From positions 496,001 to 560,000 of the forward strand of contig JADJWD010000007.1 in assembly GCA_016716535.1 (NCBI GenBank): a DNA stretch of 64,000 bases, given 5' to 3'. The translations under genes were made by a program, and so were the position numbers. Each line of letters begins with the position of its first letter. The first letter of the stretch is position 1. Of the stretch, positions 1-21,219 are shown in pieces. The DNA comes from Betaproteobacteria bacterium. GTDB taxonomy: Bacteria > Pseudomonadota > Gammaproteobacteria > Burkholderiales > Burkholderiaceae_C. The notes beneath the pieces were generated by a model. That model saw only the letters and a list, made by a program, of their open reading frames with translations. It did no database searches and was not told the DNA's origin.

Positions 1-156
1 GGCGTTGTAGCCGTCGGTGGCGCTGGTCTTGACCTGCGTGACGCGGTTGTTGGACACGTCCAGCACCGTCACGGGGATGGCGTCGCCATCGTCCGTGAAG
101 ATGCGCATCATGCCCACCTTGCGACCGAGCAGGCCGAGCTGTTCGCTCAGACTCAT
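1..156 (-). CDS. rplC: 50S ribosomal protein L3, N-terminal part (runs off window)
   Basis: The first 52 codons of ribosomal protein L3, a large-subunit protein that binds 23S rRNA near the peptidyl-transferase centre. The translation starts MSLSEQLGLLGRKVGMMRIF and continues with the DDGDAIPVTVLDV stretch typical of bacterial L3. The start codon is the ATG ending at 156; the rest lies beyond the left edge. It follows rpsJ by 186 bases on the same strand, the usual S10-operon order rpsJ-rplC. The identity is clear from the N-terminus alone. Confidence 0.93.
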   Translation of the reverse strand, partial: MSLSEQLGLLGRKVGMMRIFTDDGDAIPVTVLDVSNNRVTQVKTSATDGYNA

Positions 157-342
157 GGGTCAATCTCCGGCCCCTTCACCAGCGAAGGATCGAGAGCCTT
201 GTTCACGTACCCGACATCGATTGGCCGGGGCGGACCGCCTGCGCTTCCTTGCCCGAGGTCGCTGAAGCTGCTCGAACGAGGGAACCGGCGAATGAGCTTT
301 CCCCGCCGGGGCGAGGAAAGCTGCGAAGTATAGCCGAACTGC

Positions 343-657
343 TTACTGGAGCTTGATTTCGACGTCGACGCCGGCCGGCAGGTCGAGCTTCATCAGCGCG
401 TCCACGGTCTTGTCGGTCGGGTCGACGATGTCCATCAGGCGCTGGTGCGTGCGGATCTCGAACTGGTCGCGGCTCGTCTTGTTGACGTGCGGCGAGCGCA
501 GGATGTCGAAGCGCTGCATTCGCGTGGGCAGCGGCACCGGGCCCTTGACGATGGCGCCGGTGCGCTTGGCGGTGTCGACGATCTCCAGCGCGCTCTGGTC
601 GATCAGCTTGTAGTCGAACGCCTTCAGGCGGATGCGGATCTTCTGCTTGGTGGCCAT
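343..657 (-). CDS. rpsJ: 30S ribosomal protein S10 / NusE
   Basis: S10 is a small-subunit protein that also acts as NusE in transcription antitermination. The 104-residue product has the family length and the hallmark segments KIRIRLKAFDYKLID at the N-terminus, GPVPLPT in the loop that enters the 30S head, and RTHQRLMDI. The ATG at 657 begins MATKQKIRI, a normal start. It lies 12 bases downstream of the tuf stop, so it is probably co-transcribed with the str genes. No irregularity is visible. Confidence 0.98.
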   Translation of the reverse strand: MATKQKIRIRLKAFDYKLIDQSALEIVDTAKRTGAIVKGPVPLPTRMQRFDILRSPHVNKTSRDQFEIRTHQRLMDIVDPTDKTVDALMKLDLPAGVDVEIKLQ

Positions 658-669
658 GGCACTGGGTCC

Positions 670-1860
<1,191 letters not shown>

Positions 1861-1977
1861 TTCCTGACCTCGTCGATAAAGAGCTTGCCCGTGGGTCTGT
1901 TTAAGGTTTCCCCGGCATCCGTAGGAGTCGCCTGCCACGGGCAGCAGGCGCGGGCGCCGGGAAGACCGATTGCGTTC

Positions 1978-4080
<2,103 letters not shown>

Positions 4081-4202
4081 GATCAACTTTCTCCAAATAC
4101 GTGAGCCGCCTTCGGGTTGGGGTCAACCCGTAGAGGCGGCCGGAAGCCGGGGAAGGCTCTTGACGCGCCGGTGCCGGGCACCCGCGGCGCGCCGGACACG
4201 GG

Positions 4203-4673
<471 letters not shown>

Positions 4674-4876
4674 GGGAGAGTCTTCCTTCTAGGCTTCAGT
4701 TGACGCCGCCCGGCCGCAGGGCCTGTTGGCGTCGCGAAAGACCACGGCGGACGGGTCTTTCACTTACTGGCACCGGCCCCGCAACAAGCTCGAGGGCGCA
4801 GCACCTGGGATCGGGGCCGCCGCCGATCGCCGCCTGTTGGCAGATTCGGCAGCCACCCCGCGGGAAACGCGGGCCG

Positions 4877-5254
4877 TCAGGCCTTCTTGGGACGCTTCGC
4901 GCCGTACTTCGAACGCGACTGCTTGCGATCCTTGACGCCTTGCAGGTCGAGCGAACCGCGCACGATGTGGTAGCGAACACCGGGCAGGTCCTTCACGCGG
5001 CCGCCGCGCACCAGCACGACGCTGTGCTCCTGCAGGTTGTGGCCTTCGCCGCCGATGTAGGAGATGACCTCGAAGCCGTTGGTCAGGCGCACCTTGGCCA
5101 CCTTGCGCAGCGCCGAGTTCGGCTTCTTCGGGGTGGTGGTGTAGACGCGGGTGCAGACGCCGCGGCGCTGCGGGCAGTTCTGCATGGCCGGCGACTTGGA
5201 CTTGGTCACCTCGGCCTGGCGGCCTTGTCGCACGAGCTGGTTGATGGTGGGCAT
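4877..5254 (-). CDS. rpsL: 30S ribosomal protein S12
   Basis: S12 is the decoding-centre protein and classical streptomycin target. The 125-residue product starts MPTINQLVRQGRQAE; a longer in-frame reading exists upstream, but this is the universally conserved start. The loop TTPKKPNSALRK has the wild-type Lys at position 43, and PGVRYH around residue 90 is also wild type, so no classical streptomycin-resistance change is visible. It is the first gene of the str operon, about 130 bases downstream of a good sigma70-like promoter. Confidence 0.98.
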   Translation of the reverse strand: MPTINQLVRQGRQAEVTKSKSPAMQNCPQRRGVCTRVYTTTPKKPNSALRKVAKVRLTNGFEVISYIGGEGHNLQEHSVVLVRGGRVKDLPGVRYHIVRGSLDLQGVKDRKQSRSKYGAKRPKKA

Positions 5255-5388
5255 GGATCGAGGCCTTGGCCGAGGGTGTGTTCTGGGAATGCACCCGAGC
5301 GTACGGTCGCGCCCGGGCCGGGATGCCCGGCCCCGATAAGGCGCGTTGATGCGCACCATGGGCTGCCCGACATCGTGAAAAGCCCTCC

Positions 5389-5416
5389 ATTATATTCGGG
5401 TCGCCCTTGGCCGCAA
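5389..5416 (-). promoter_or_regulatory. Putative sigma70 promoter of the str operon
   Basis: Read on the minus strand, a TTGCGG -35 box (5411-5416) is followed after 16 bases by a perfect TATAAT -10 box (5389-5394). The site is upstream of rpsL and stands out in very GC-rich DNA. It is the only convincing promoter seen for rpsL-rpsG-fusA-tuf-rpsJ. Transcription would begin near 5382, leaving a leader of about 125 bases. Confidence 0.65.
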
Positions 5417-5495
5417 CCCGCTGGCAAACCGGGTACCGAAAACGGCCGGCGCCTGTCCCGCCCCCTGCGCCCAACCTCGGCCCGCCCTCCCATCC

Positions 5496-5948
5496 ATGCA
5501 CCGCGCTCCCGCCGCCGTGCTCGACACCAACGTGGTGCTCGACTGGCTGCTGTTCCGCGATGCCCGCAGCGCCGCGCTGCAGGCAGCGCTCGAAGCCGGC
5601 GCCGTGCGCTGGCTGGCCTGCGAGCGCATGCGCGAGGAGTTCCGGCGCGTCCTGGCGCGGCCGGCGCTCGGCCGCTGGCTGCCCTCTGGGGATTGGCGTA
5701 AGCGCCTGCTGCACGCCTTCGACGAGCGCGCCGACGCGCAGGCCGAGCCGCCGCCGGCGCCAGCGGCGCTGCGCTGCGACGACCCCGACGACCAGGTCTT
5801 CGTCGACCTCGCGCTGGCCAGCGGCGCGCGCTGGCTGGTGAGCCGCGACAAGGCCGTGCTGCGTCTGCGCCGGCACGCCACCCGCCACGGGCTGCACATC
5901 GTGGATCCCGGCGGCTGGGTTTTTGCCGACGCGCAGGCCGCCGGCTGA
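5496..5948 (+). CDS. PIN-domain protein, VapC-like putative RNase
   Basis: A 150-residue protein with PIN-domain features: an N-terminal VLDTNVVLDWLL strand with the first catalytic Asp, a central Glu in the MREEFRRVL helix, and the C-terminal acidic motifs DDPDDQVFVDLA and VSRDKAVL. Such domains bind Mg2+ or Mn2+ and cleave RNA, often as toxins of VapBC-type systems. No antitoxin ORF lies next to it: the upstream neighbour is the divergent str operon and the downstream DNA is a decayed kinase gene. It may therefore be a solitary PIN protein. The ATG at 5496 gives MHRAPAAVLDTN, the expected distance to the first motif. Confidence 0.75.
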   Translation: MHRAPAAVLDTNVVLDWLLFRDARSAALQAALEAGAVRWLACERMREEFRRVLARPALGRWLPSGDWRKRLLHAFDERADAQAEPPPAPAALRCDDPDDQVFVDLALASGARWLVSRDKAVLRLRRHATRHGLHIVDPGGWVFADAQAAG

Positions 5949-6009
5949 ACGGTCTGAACCGCCTGAACCACCGCATAGGGTTGGCTCGCAAAAACCACAC
6001 GGCGGACCC

Positions 6010-6752
6010 CGGCGCGCGGGCCCGGCGCTTCCGGCGCGCGCCGCGCTGCCGCGAGGTTTCTTCGTCATCGTGTTGATGGCGCTGGTGGCCAACCTCGTGT
6101 TCCTGCTGGCGATCCGAGGTGCCGAGCGGTCGGTGCACGCGGCGCTGGACAGCCGCGAGCGCACCGCGGCGCTGCTGGGCGAGCTGACGCGGCAAAACGA
6201 ACAGCTGGCCCTGCTCGTGCAGCGCTTCACCACGACCGCGCAGACGCGCCACCGATCGCCTGCATCTGGTCGGCGGCGCGCAGCACCTCGCCGGCGGCAG
6301 CCAGTTCGTCGGCGCGGAAGTCGGGCGCGCGCAGCGGCCCCGACCCCGGCGGCGTGCAGGAGTTCAGGTGCTGTCGCGGGTGCTCGACGAGATGGCCGGC
6401 GCCATCCAGCGCGACCTGGCGCGCCGCGACGTCGACCGCCGCGAGCTGCAGGCCGCGCGCGACGCCGCCGAGGCGGCCACCGAGGCCAAGTCGCGCTTCC
6501 CGGCCAACATGAGCGACGAGATCCGCACGCCGATGAACGCGATCATGGGCATGACGCACCTGGCGCTGCAGACCGAGCTGAACGGCGAGCAACGCGGCTT
6601 CCTCGAGAAGGCGCCCGCGGCGGGCACCGCACAGCCGGCGGCGGCGCAGGCCAAGGCGCGGCTGGACGGCCTGTCGGTGCTGCTTGTCGAAGACAACGCG
6701 CTGAACCAGGAGCTGGCGCGCCAGCTGCTCGGCCGCCGCGGCCGGCGGGCCC
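6010..6752 (+). pseudogene. Decayed hybrid sensor histidine kinase
   Basis: Pieces of one hybrid kinase are spread over different frames. First comes a membrane segment FFVIVLMALVANLVFLLAI (from about 6055) with a following helix. After a frame change comes an H-box region reading SRFPANMSDEIRTPMNAI (about 6490-6540), where the phosphorylated His of the usual MSHEIRTPMN is Asp. The sequence then jumps, with no HATPase domain, to the beginning of a receiver domain (LSVLLVEDNALNQELARQLL, about 6670-6730). Frameshifts, catalytic His loss and an internal deletion all argue for a dead gene. One frame stays open through to the next gene, but only by GC-rich chance. Confidence 0.8.
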
Positions 6753-6809
6753 GCTGTCAGCGACACGTCGATCGGCGTCTGGTCGCTCGGCGATAGCTTC
6801 AGCTTCTGA
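6753..6809 (+). pseudogene. 3' remnant of a gene, possibly an outer-membrane protein
   Basis: Directly after the receiver remnant, one frame reads VSDTSIGVWSLGDSFSF and stops at 6807-6809, 13 bases before the PstS-like gene. A C-terminal Phe preceded by alternating hydrophobic residues resembles the closing strand of an outer-membrane barrel. The simplest reading is that a deletion joined a truncated kinase to the last codons of a gene that used to precede the PstS-like gene. The family assignment is a guess from about 17 residues. Confidence 0.35.
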
Positions 6810-6822
6810 GGGAGGGCGCATC

Positions 6823-7263
6823 ATGCAAGCTCTCCTTGTCTTGGTCCGTGCGTTGTGCCGTCTTCCCCACCTCGTCGCGCTGTGGCTGCTGCTGGCCGCG
6901 GGCGCGCACGCTGCCGATTTCGTCGTCATCGGGCACCCGAACGTGCCGCGTGTCGACGCCGCGACGCTGCAGCGCCTGTACACCGGCCGCGCGATCGAGG
7001 TCGCCGGCCAGCCGGTGACGGTGGTCGGCATCGTCGCCGGCCATCCGCTGCGCGAGCGGTTCCTCATGCAGGTCGTCGGCCTGGACGACGAACGCTACGT
7101 CGCCTACTGGACCGTGCGCCGGCACGTCGGCCGCGGCGCACCACCGCGCGAGTTCCGCACGAGCGCCGATGTCGCCGCGCACGTGCTGGCGACGCCGGGC
7201 GCGCTCGGCTACGTCGCCGCCGCCGACGTGACGCCGGGGATGAACGTGGTGCTTCGGCCGTGA
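6823..7263 (+). CDS. Small PstS-like substrate-binding protein
   Basis: A 146-residue exported protein. The signal peptide ends in AAGAHA before ADFVVIGHPN, and the mature part (DAATLQRLYTGRA, a central ERFLMQVVGLDDERY, then ATPGALGYV) matches the short PstS-like phosphate-binding fold. A strong GGGAGG ribosome site precedes the ATG at 6823. No pstCAB genes are nearby. In related bacteria I recall such short proteins beside a porin-like gene and a hybrid kinase, which fits the two remnants just upstream, so it may be the last intact member of a broken sensing operon. The ligand is unknown. Confidence 0.7.
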   Translation: MQALLVLVRALCRLPHLVALWLLLAAGAHAADFVVIGHPNVPRVDAATLQRLYTGRAIEVAGQPVTVVGIVAGHPLRERFLMQVVGLDDERYVAYWTVRRHVGRGAPPREFRTSADVAAHVLATPGALGYVAAADVTPGMNVVLRP

Positions 7264-7280
7264 GGCCGTAGCGCGCAGGC

Positions 7281-7313
7281 AAAGAAAAACGGGCGGCCCG
7301 CGGGCCGCCCGTT
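7281..7313 (-). terminator. Intrinsic terminator of the rpoBC operon
   Basis: A perfect 26-base palindrome (7288-7313, core GGGCGGCCCGCGGGCCGCCC) is followed on the minus strand by a T-rich tract (TTTTCTTT). It begins 36 bases after the rpoC stop. On the plus strand no T-run follows the palindrome, so it terminates the rpoC side rather than the PstS-like gene. Confidence 0.85.
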
Positions 7314-7348
7314 CAGCGTTCTGGCCGCAAGGCCAGAGCGGCGAACGC

Positions 7349-11602
<4,254 letters not shown>

Positions 11603-11623
11603 GGCGTTCTTCCCTTTCCTTCC

Positions 11624-15746
<4,123 letters not shown>

Positions 15747-15960
15747 GGACCACTCCGTGTCGAGAGCCTTACCCGGGCCAGGGGTGCGGCTCATCGGCGA
15801 CTGGCTACTCGAACGTTGCGTTCGAGGCTTGGTGGCAGGCCACTACCTGCCGCTGGCGGACAACCCCGGCGTTGCACCGGAGCCCGACCAAACCCGTTCT
15901 CTGCAGTCGGATCAGAGAACACTGCGAAGCCGTGGGGGGCTTCGCGCTGCTCTCGTCTCG

Positions 15961-15988
15961 CTCCCTCTCCCGCACGCGGGAGAGGGAG
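15961..15988. repeat. Perfect palindrome between rplL and rpoB
   Basis: A 12-base stem (CTCCCTCTCCCG / CGGGAGAGGGAG) with a 4-base CACG loop lies 8 bases beyond the rplL stop. There is no T-run on either side, so it is not a classic intrinsic terminator. It could be the partial attenuator or RNA-processing hairpin expected between rplL and rpoB. The CTCTCCCGC..GCGGGAGAG core also resembles dispersed REP-like palindromes of GC-rich betaproteobacteria. Confidence 0.6.
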
Positions 15989-15996
15989 GAACGCGA

Positions 15997-16377
<381 letters not shown>

Positions 16378-16443
16378 TTGGGTACCTCGTATGTCGATAA
16401 GGTTCTTTGGGGGTGGGTTCCGTGCGGAACCCAGGCGCTGCCG

Positions 16444-16941
16444 TCAGGCGGCGGCGCCTTGCTTCTTCTCGGCCAGGGCGGCCAGCACGCCGGCCATGCG
16501 CTGGATCGGCGACTTCAGCAGGCCGGCCACCTGGGCGATCAGCACCTCGCGGCTCGGGATGGACGCCAGGGCCTTGACCCCGTTGGCATCCAGCGCCTTG
16601 CCGGCGAACGCGCCGCCCTTGACCACCAGCTTGTCGTTGCCCCGGGCGAAGTCGGCAATGACTTTCGCCGCGGCGACCGGGTCGCTCGAAAAGCCGTAGA
16701 TCAGCGGGCCGACCATGGCACCCTGGGCCACCTCGAACGGCGTGCCGGCGACGGCGCGGCGGGCGAGCGTGTTCTTCAGCACATGAAGGTACACGCCCTT
16801 GGCCCGCGCATCGACGCGCAGCTTGTTCAGGTTTTCCACGGTGAGGCCACGGTACTCGGCCAGCGCCAGGGTTTGCGACTGCGCGACCTGCGCGGCCACG
16901 CCCTCGATCACGGCTGCCTTCTCGTTGCGGTTCAGACTCAA
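16444..16941 (-). CDS. rplJ: 50S ribosomal protein L10
   Basis: L10 forms the base of the L7/L12 stalk. The 165-residue product starts MSLNRNEKAAVIEGVAAQVA and has the LALAEYRGLTVENLNKLR helix, and the C-terminal helix that carries L7/L12 dimers. The L10-L7/L12 complex is known to repress its own mRNA by binding the leader. The 328-base gap upstream of this gene is where that leader should be. Gene order rplA-rplJ-rplL is standard. Confidence 0.97.
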   Translation of the reverse strand: MSLNRNEKAAVIEGVAAQVAQSQTLALAEYRGLTVENLNKLRVDARAKGVYLHVLKNTLARRAVAGTPFEVAQGAMVGPLIYGFSSDPVAAAKVIADFARGNDKLVVKGGAFAGKALDANGVKALASIPSREVLIAQVAGLLKSPIQRMAGVLAALAEKKQGAAA

Positions 16942-17269
16942 AGGTCTTGCTCCTCACACATCACGTGTCGTCGCGGCACGGCCCACAGGGCCCGGCTGCT
17001 CGGACACACTTCGGACTCAGCGACCTTCTGCAACCCCGAAAAGCACCCTGGCATGCAGGAGAACCCTTCAGCTCACAGCGGGACCGCCATCTGCGCTGGC
17101 CACGGGCGCCGCACTGCTGCGGCGCTTCGCGATTAAGGGGCGCGCCCGTGAGGGCAGGCCCCGCCAGCGGTCTTCGATGACCCGCTGCCGGCGCTTCTTG
17201 TCGCGCCGGCGGCGGCCCACCAAATCTCTCTCGTCTCTAACGCTCCAACGCTCTTTCGTTCCGTTCGCG
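16942..17269 (-). promoter_or_regulatory. Putative L10 leader region between rplA and rplJ
   Basis: This gene-free 328-base stretch separates rplA from rplJ on the minus strand. It is the position of the L10 leader, an RNA to which L10-L7/L12 binds to repress rplJL translation. Several GC-rich inverted segments occur, for example GGCGGGGCCTGCC and GGGCGCGCCC around 17145-17175. I see a plausible structured leader but did not fold it, and no clear promoter was found. Confidence 0.5.
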
Positions 17270-17980
17270 TCAGCCCGCAGCCGCCGCGAGGGCGATCGAT
17301 GCGGTGTCGACCCGCACGCCCACGCCCATCGTCGACGACACGGCCACCTTCCTCAGGTAGATGCCCTTGCTGCTCGCCGGCTTCGCCTTGTTCAGCGCTT
17401 CGAGCAGCGCGCGCAGGTTGGCCGTCAGCCGGTCGGCTTCGAACGAGCGGCGGCCGATCGTCGCGTGCACGATGCCGGCCTTGTCGACGCGGAACTGCAC
17501 CTGGCCGGCCTTGGCGTTCTTCACCGCGGTGGCCACGTCGGGCGTCACGGTGCCGACCTTCGGGTTCGGCATCAGGCCGCGCGGGCCCAGCACCTGGCCG
17601 AGCGTGCCGACGACGCGCATCGCGTCGGGGCTGGCGATGACGATGTCGAAGTCCATCTTGCCGCCCTTGATCTCGGCGGCGAGGTCGTCCATGCCGACGA
17701 TGTCGGCGCCGGCGGCCTTGGCTTCCTCGGCCTTGGCGCCCTGCGCGAACACGGCGACGCGCTTGGTCTTGCCGGTGCCCGAGGGCAGCACGACGGCGCC
17801 GCGCACGACCTGATCGCTCTTCTTGGCGTCGATGCCGAGCTGCACCGCGACGTCGATCGACTCGTCGAACTTCGCCGTCGCGCACTCCTTGACGAGCGCG
17901 AGTGCGGCGTCGATTGCGTAGAGCTTGTTGCTGTCGACCTTGCCTTGCTGGGCCTTGGTCTTCTTCGTGAGCTTGGTCAT
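17270..17980 (-). CDS. rplA: 50S ribosomal protein L1
   Basis: L1 binds 23S rRNA at the mobile L1 stalk by the E site. The 236-residue protein matches the family length and motifs: KFDESIDVAVQLGIDAKKSD, RGAVVLPSGTGKTKRVAVFA and the central GPRGLMPNPKVGTVT. The ATG at 17980 begins MTKLTKKTKAQQ. It starts only 4 bases after the rplK stop, so L11 and L1 are translated from the same message. In enterics L1 represses rplKA by binding the rplK leader. Confidence 0.98.
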   Translation of the reverse strand: MTKLTKKTKAQQGKVDSNKLYAIDAALALVKECATAKFDESIDVAVQLGIDAKKSDQVVRGAVVLPSGTGKTKRVAVFAQGAKAEEAKAAGADIVGMDDLAAEIKGGKMDFDIVIASPDAMRVVGTLGQVLGPRGLMPNPKVGTVTPDVATAVKNAKAGQVQFRVDKAGIVHATIGRRSFEADRLTANLRALLEALNKAKPASSKGIYLRKVAVSSTMGVGVRVDTASIALAAAAG

Positions 17981-17984
17981 GGCG

Positions 17985-18419
17985 TCAGACTCCTTCCACC
18001 GTCAGGCCCATCGAGCGGGCCGAGCCGGCGATGATCTTCACCGCGGCGTCCAGGCTCGCGGCGTTCAGATCCTTGGTCTTGATCTTGGCGATCTCTTCCA
18101 GCTGCTCGCGCGTGACCTTGCCGACCTTGTCCAGGTGCGGCTTGCCCGAGCCCTTCTCGATCTTCGCGGCCTTCTTCAGCAGCACCGTCGCCGGCGGCGA
18201 CTTGATGATGAAGGTGAAGCTCTTGTCGGCGAAGGCGGTGATCACCACCGGCAGCTTCATGCCGGGTTCGAAGCCCGCTTGAGTCTGCGCGTTGAACGCC
18301 TTGCAGAACTCCATGATGTTCAGGCCGCGCTGGCCGAGCGCCGGACCGATCGGGGGCGAAGGGTTCGCCTTGCCTGCCGGGACCTGCAGCTTGATGAAGC
18401 CGACGATCTTTTTTGCCAT
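17985..18419 (-). CDS. rplK: 50S ribosomal protein L11
   Basis: L11 binds the GTPase-associated centre of 23S rRNA and is needed for RelA activation. The 144-residue product begins MAKKIVGFIKLQVPAGKANP and has the Pro-rich PSPPIGPALGQRGLNIMEFC hinge and the C-terminal RNA-binding domain with TKDLNAASLDAAVKIIAGSA. It lies 116 bases downstream of nusG in the usual secE-nusG-rplK-rplA order. Confidence 0.98.
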   Translation of the reverse strand: MAKKIVGFIKLQVPAGKANPSPPIGPALGQRGLNIMEFCKAFNAQTQAGFEPGMKLPVVITAFADKSFTFIIKSPPATVLLKKAAKIEKGSGKPHLDKVGKVTREQLEEIAKIKTKDLNAASLDAAVKIIAGSARSMGLTVEGV

Positions 18420-18535
18420 GAATGGCTCCTTGCGAGTTCAAACGCTTCGGCGGGACTGTCCGCCTCGGCTCCTCGTATCCGCGACCCTGTGTTGAAACGA
18501 CGCGCCGGGGTCGAGACGGCGCGCCGAAGCGGTCA

Positions 18536-19114
18536 TCAGACCTTTTCTACCTGCGCGAAGTCCAGTTCCACCGGGGTCGCACGCCCGAAGATGGTGACCG
18601 ACACGCGCACCTTGCTCTTCTCGTAATTGACTTCTTCGACAGCGCCGTTGAAGTCGGTGAAGGGGCCTTCCTTGACGCGCACCAGCTCGCCGACGGTCCA
18701 TTCGACCTTGGGCTTGGGCTTGTCGACGCCTTCCTGCATCTGGCTGACGATCTTGGCCACCTCGGCCTCGGAGATCGGCGCCGGGCGGTTGCGCGCGCCG
18801 CCGATGAAGCCGGTGACCTTGCTCGTGTGCTTGACGAGGTGCCAGGTGTCGTCGGCCATCTCCATCTCGACGAGCACGTAGCCCGGGTAGATGCGCCGCT
18901 CGGTGACGCTCTTCTTGCCGTTCTTCAGCTCGACCACCTCTTCGGTGGGCACGAGGATGCGGCCGAACTTGTCCTGCATGCCGGCGCGGTCGATGCGCTC
19001 GCGCAGGTTGCGCTCCACCGCCTTTTCCATGCCCGAGTAGGCATGCACGATGTACCAGCGCTTGTTGCCCTGGGCAGCCAGCGGCGAGGCGGAGGGTTGA
19101 ACTTGTTCGCTCAT
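18536..19114 (-). CDS. nusG: Transcription termination/antitermination factor NusG
   Basis: NusG binds RNA polymerase and links it to Rho or to the ribosome through S10. The 192-residue protein has the N-terminal domain (KRWYIVHAYSGMEKAVERNL, YPGYVLVEMEM) and a C-terminal KOW domain (GELVRVKEGPFTDFNGAVEE). The ATG at 19114 begins MSEQVQPSASPLAAQGNK. It is 22 bases downstream of the secE stop, in the same operon. Confidence 0.97.
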   Translation of the reverse strand: MSEQVQPSASPLAAQGNKRWYIVHAYSGMEKAVERNLRERIDRAGMQDKFGRILVPTEEVVELKNGKKSVTERRIYPGYVLVEMEMADDTWHLVKHTSKVTGFIGGARNRPAPISEAEVAKIVSQMQEGVDKPKPKVEWTVGELVRVKEGPFTDFNGAVEEVNYEKSKVRVSVTIFGRATPVELDFAQVEKV

Positions 19115-19136
19115 GGTTGGGGTTTCCCTTGTCCCT

Positions 19137-19523
19137 TCAGCCGCGCCAGCCCAGGACCAGGTCGTACAGCACCCACTCCAGCGTCTTGTCGGTCAGCCAC
19201 AGGAACAGCGCCATCACGAACACGAAGGCGAAGACGTAGCCGGTCATCTGCGTGGCCTCCTTGCGGGTCGGCCAGACGACCTTCTTGACCTCGCGCACCG
19301 AGTCGCGGCCGAACGCGGTGAGCTGCTTGCCCGGCTCGGAGGTGAAGAACACCCCCACCGCGGCGGCGATCAGCACGAGCAGCGCCAGCACGCGCAGCCA
19401 CAAGTCCTGCTTGCCCAGCACGTAGAACGCGACGATGCCGCCGACGAGCAGCAGCACGGCGCCGGCCAGCTTGGCCTTGTCGGCGCCGGTGGAGACGGTT
19501 TCGACGGTCGGTGGGTTGGACAT
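19137..19523 (-). CDS. secE: Preprotein translocase subunit SecE
   Basis: SecE is the essential clamp of the SecYEG channel in the inner membrane. The 128-residue product has three predicted membrane helices (around AGAVLLLVGGIVAFYVL, VLALLVLIAAAVGVFF and YVFAFVFVMALFLWLTD), as in the three-helix proteobacterial form. The conserved cytoplasmic motif DSVREVKKVVWPTRKEA precedes the last helix. A longer in-frame reading runs back into tRNA-Trp; the ATG at 19523 (MSNPPTVETV) avoids this and is chosen. It precedes nusG. Confidence 0.95.
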   Translation of the reverse strand: MSNPPTVETVSTGADKAKLAGAVLLLVGGIVAFYVLGKQDLWLRVLALLVLIAAAVGVFFTSEPGKQLTAFGRDSVREVKKVVWPTRKEATQMTGYVFAFVFVMALFLWLTDKTLEWVLYDLVLGWRG

Positions 19524-19631
19524 GTAGTGCTTCAGGAACGAAGCCCGCAGGGCGTCGTGACGCCTGCGGGCCGCTGTCGGAGCGGCCGGTTGGCGGCCGC
19601 CGAAGAGAGCGAAAACTCGAACGAGGTCAGG

Positions 19632-19707
19632 TGGCAGGGGCAGAGGGAATCGAACCCCCAACCTTCGGTTTTGGAGACCGACGCTCTGCCAATTGAGCTA
19701 TACCCCT
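19632..19707 (-). tRNA. tRNA-Trp (CCA anticodon)
   Basis: A 76-base tRNA with encoded CCA end. The acceptor stem AGGGGTA pairs with the 3' TGCCCCT side, the D-arm GCTCAATTGGCAGAGC is present, and the anticodon loop CTCCAAA gives CCA (Trp). The T-arm GGGGGTTCGATTCCCTC is canonical. It sits between tuf copy 2 and secE. Confidence 0.97.
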
Positions 19708-19715
19708 GCGGAACC

Positions 19716-20906
<1,191 letters not shown>

Positions 20907-20962
20907 CTTCGGACTCCTGGCTGAATGCTGTGAACGAGATCAGTGCTGTTATCGACGGTGGT

Positions 20963-21037
20963 TGGTGCCCATGGCGCGGATCGAACGCGCGACCTCCCCC
21001 TTACCAAGGGGGTGCTCTACCACTGAGCCACATGGGC
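20963..21037 (-). tRNA. tRNA-Thr (GGT anticodon)
   Basis: A 75-base tRNA with encoded CCA. The acceptor stem GCCCATG pairs with CATGGGC, the D-arm GCTCAGTGGTAGAGC is standard, and the anticodon loop TTGGTAA gives GGT (Thr). The T-arm GCGCGTTCGATCCGCGC is canonical. It is the third tRNA of the tuf operon. Confidence 0.97.
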
Positions 21038-21124
21038 ATCGGTACGGGTCTGGCATCGCCCTTGGAGGACAGACCGGTAACGACCGCAGGAGGATTCGAA
21101 GTCGAACGAGTGAGTAGGGAACGG

Positions 21125-21198
21125 TGGAGCGGGAGACGGGAATCGAACCCGCGTCATTAGCTTGGAAGGCTAAGGTTCTGCCATTGAACTACTCCCGC
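21125..21198 (-). tRNA. tRNA-Gly (TCC anticodon)
   Basis: A 74-base tRNA with encoded CCA. The acceptor stem GCGGGAG pairs with CTCCCGC, the D-arm GTTCAATGGCAGAAC is present, and the anticodon loop CTTCCAA gives TCC (Gly). The T-arm GCGGGTTCGATTCCCGT is canonical. Confidence 0.97.
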
Positions 21199-21219
21199 GG
21201 CCAAGATCCCGGGAATCTC

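Noticed and set aside
5923..7263. One continuous 446-codon frame joining kinase remnant and PstS-like protein
   Set aside because: The middle is Arg/Ala-rich nonsense; the PstS-like gene has its own ribosome site, ATG and signal peptide at 6823.
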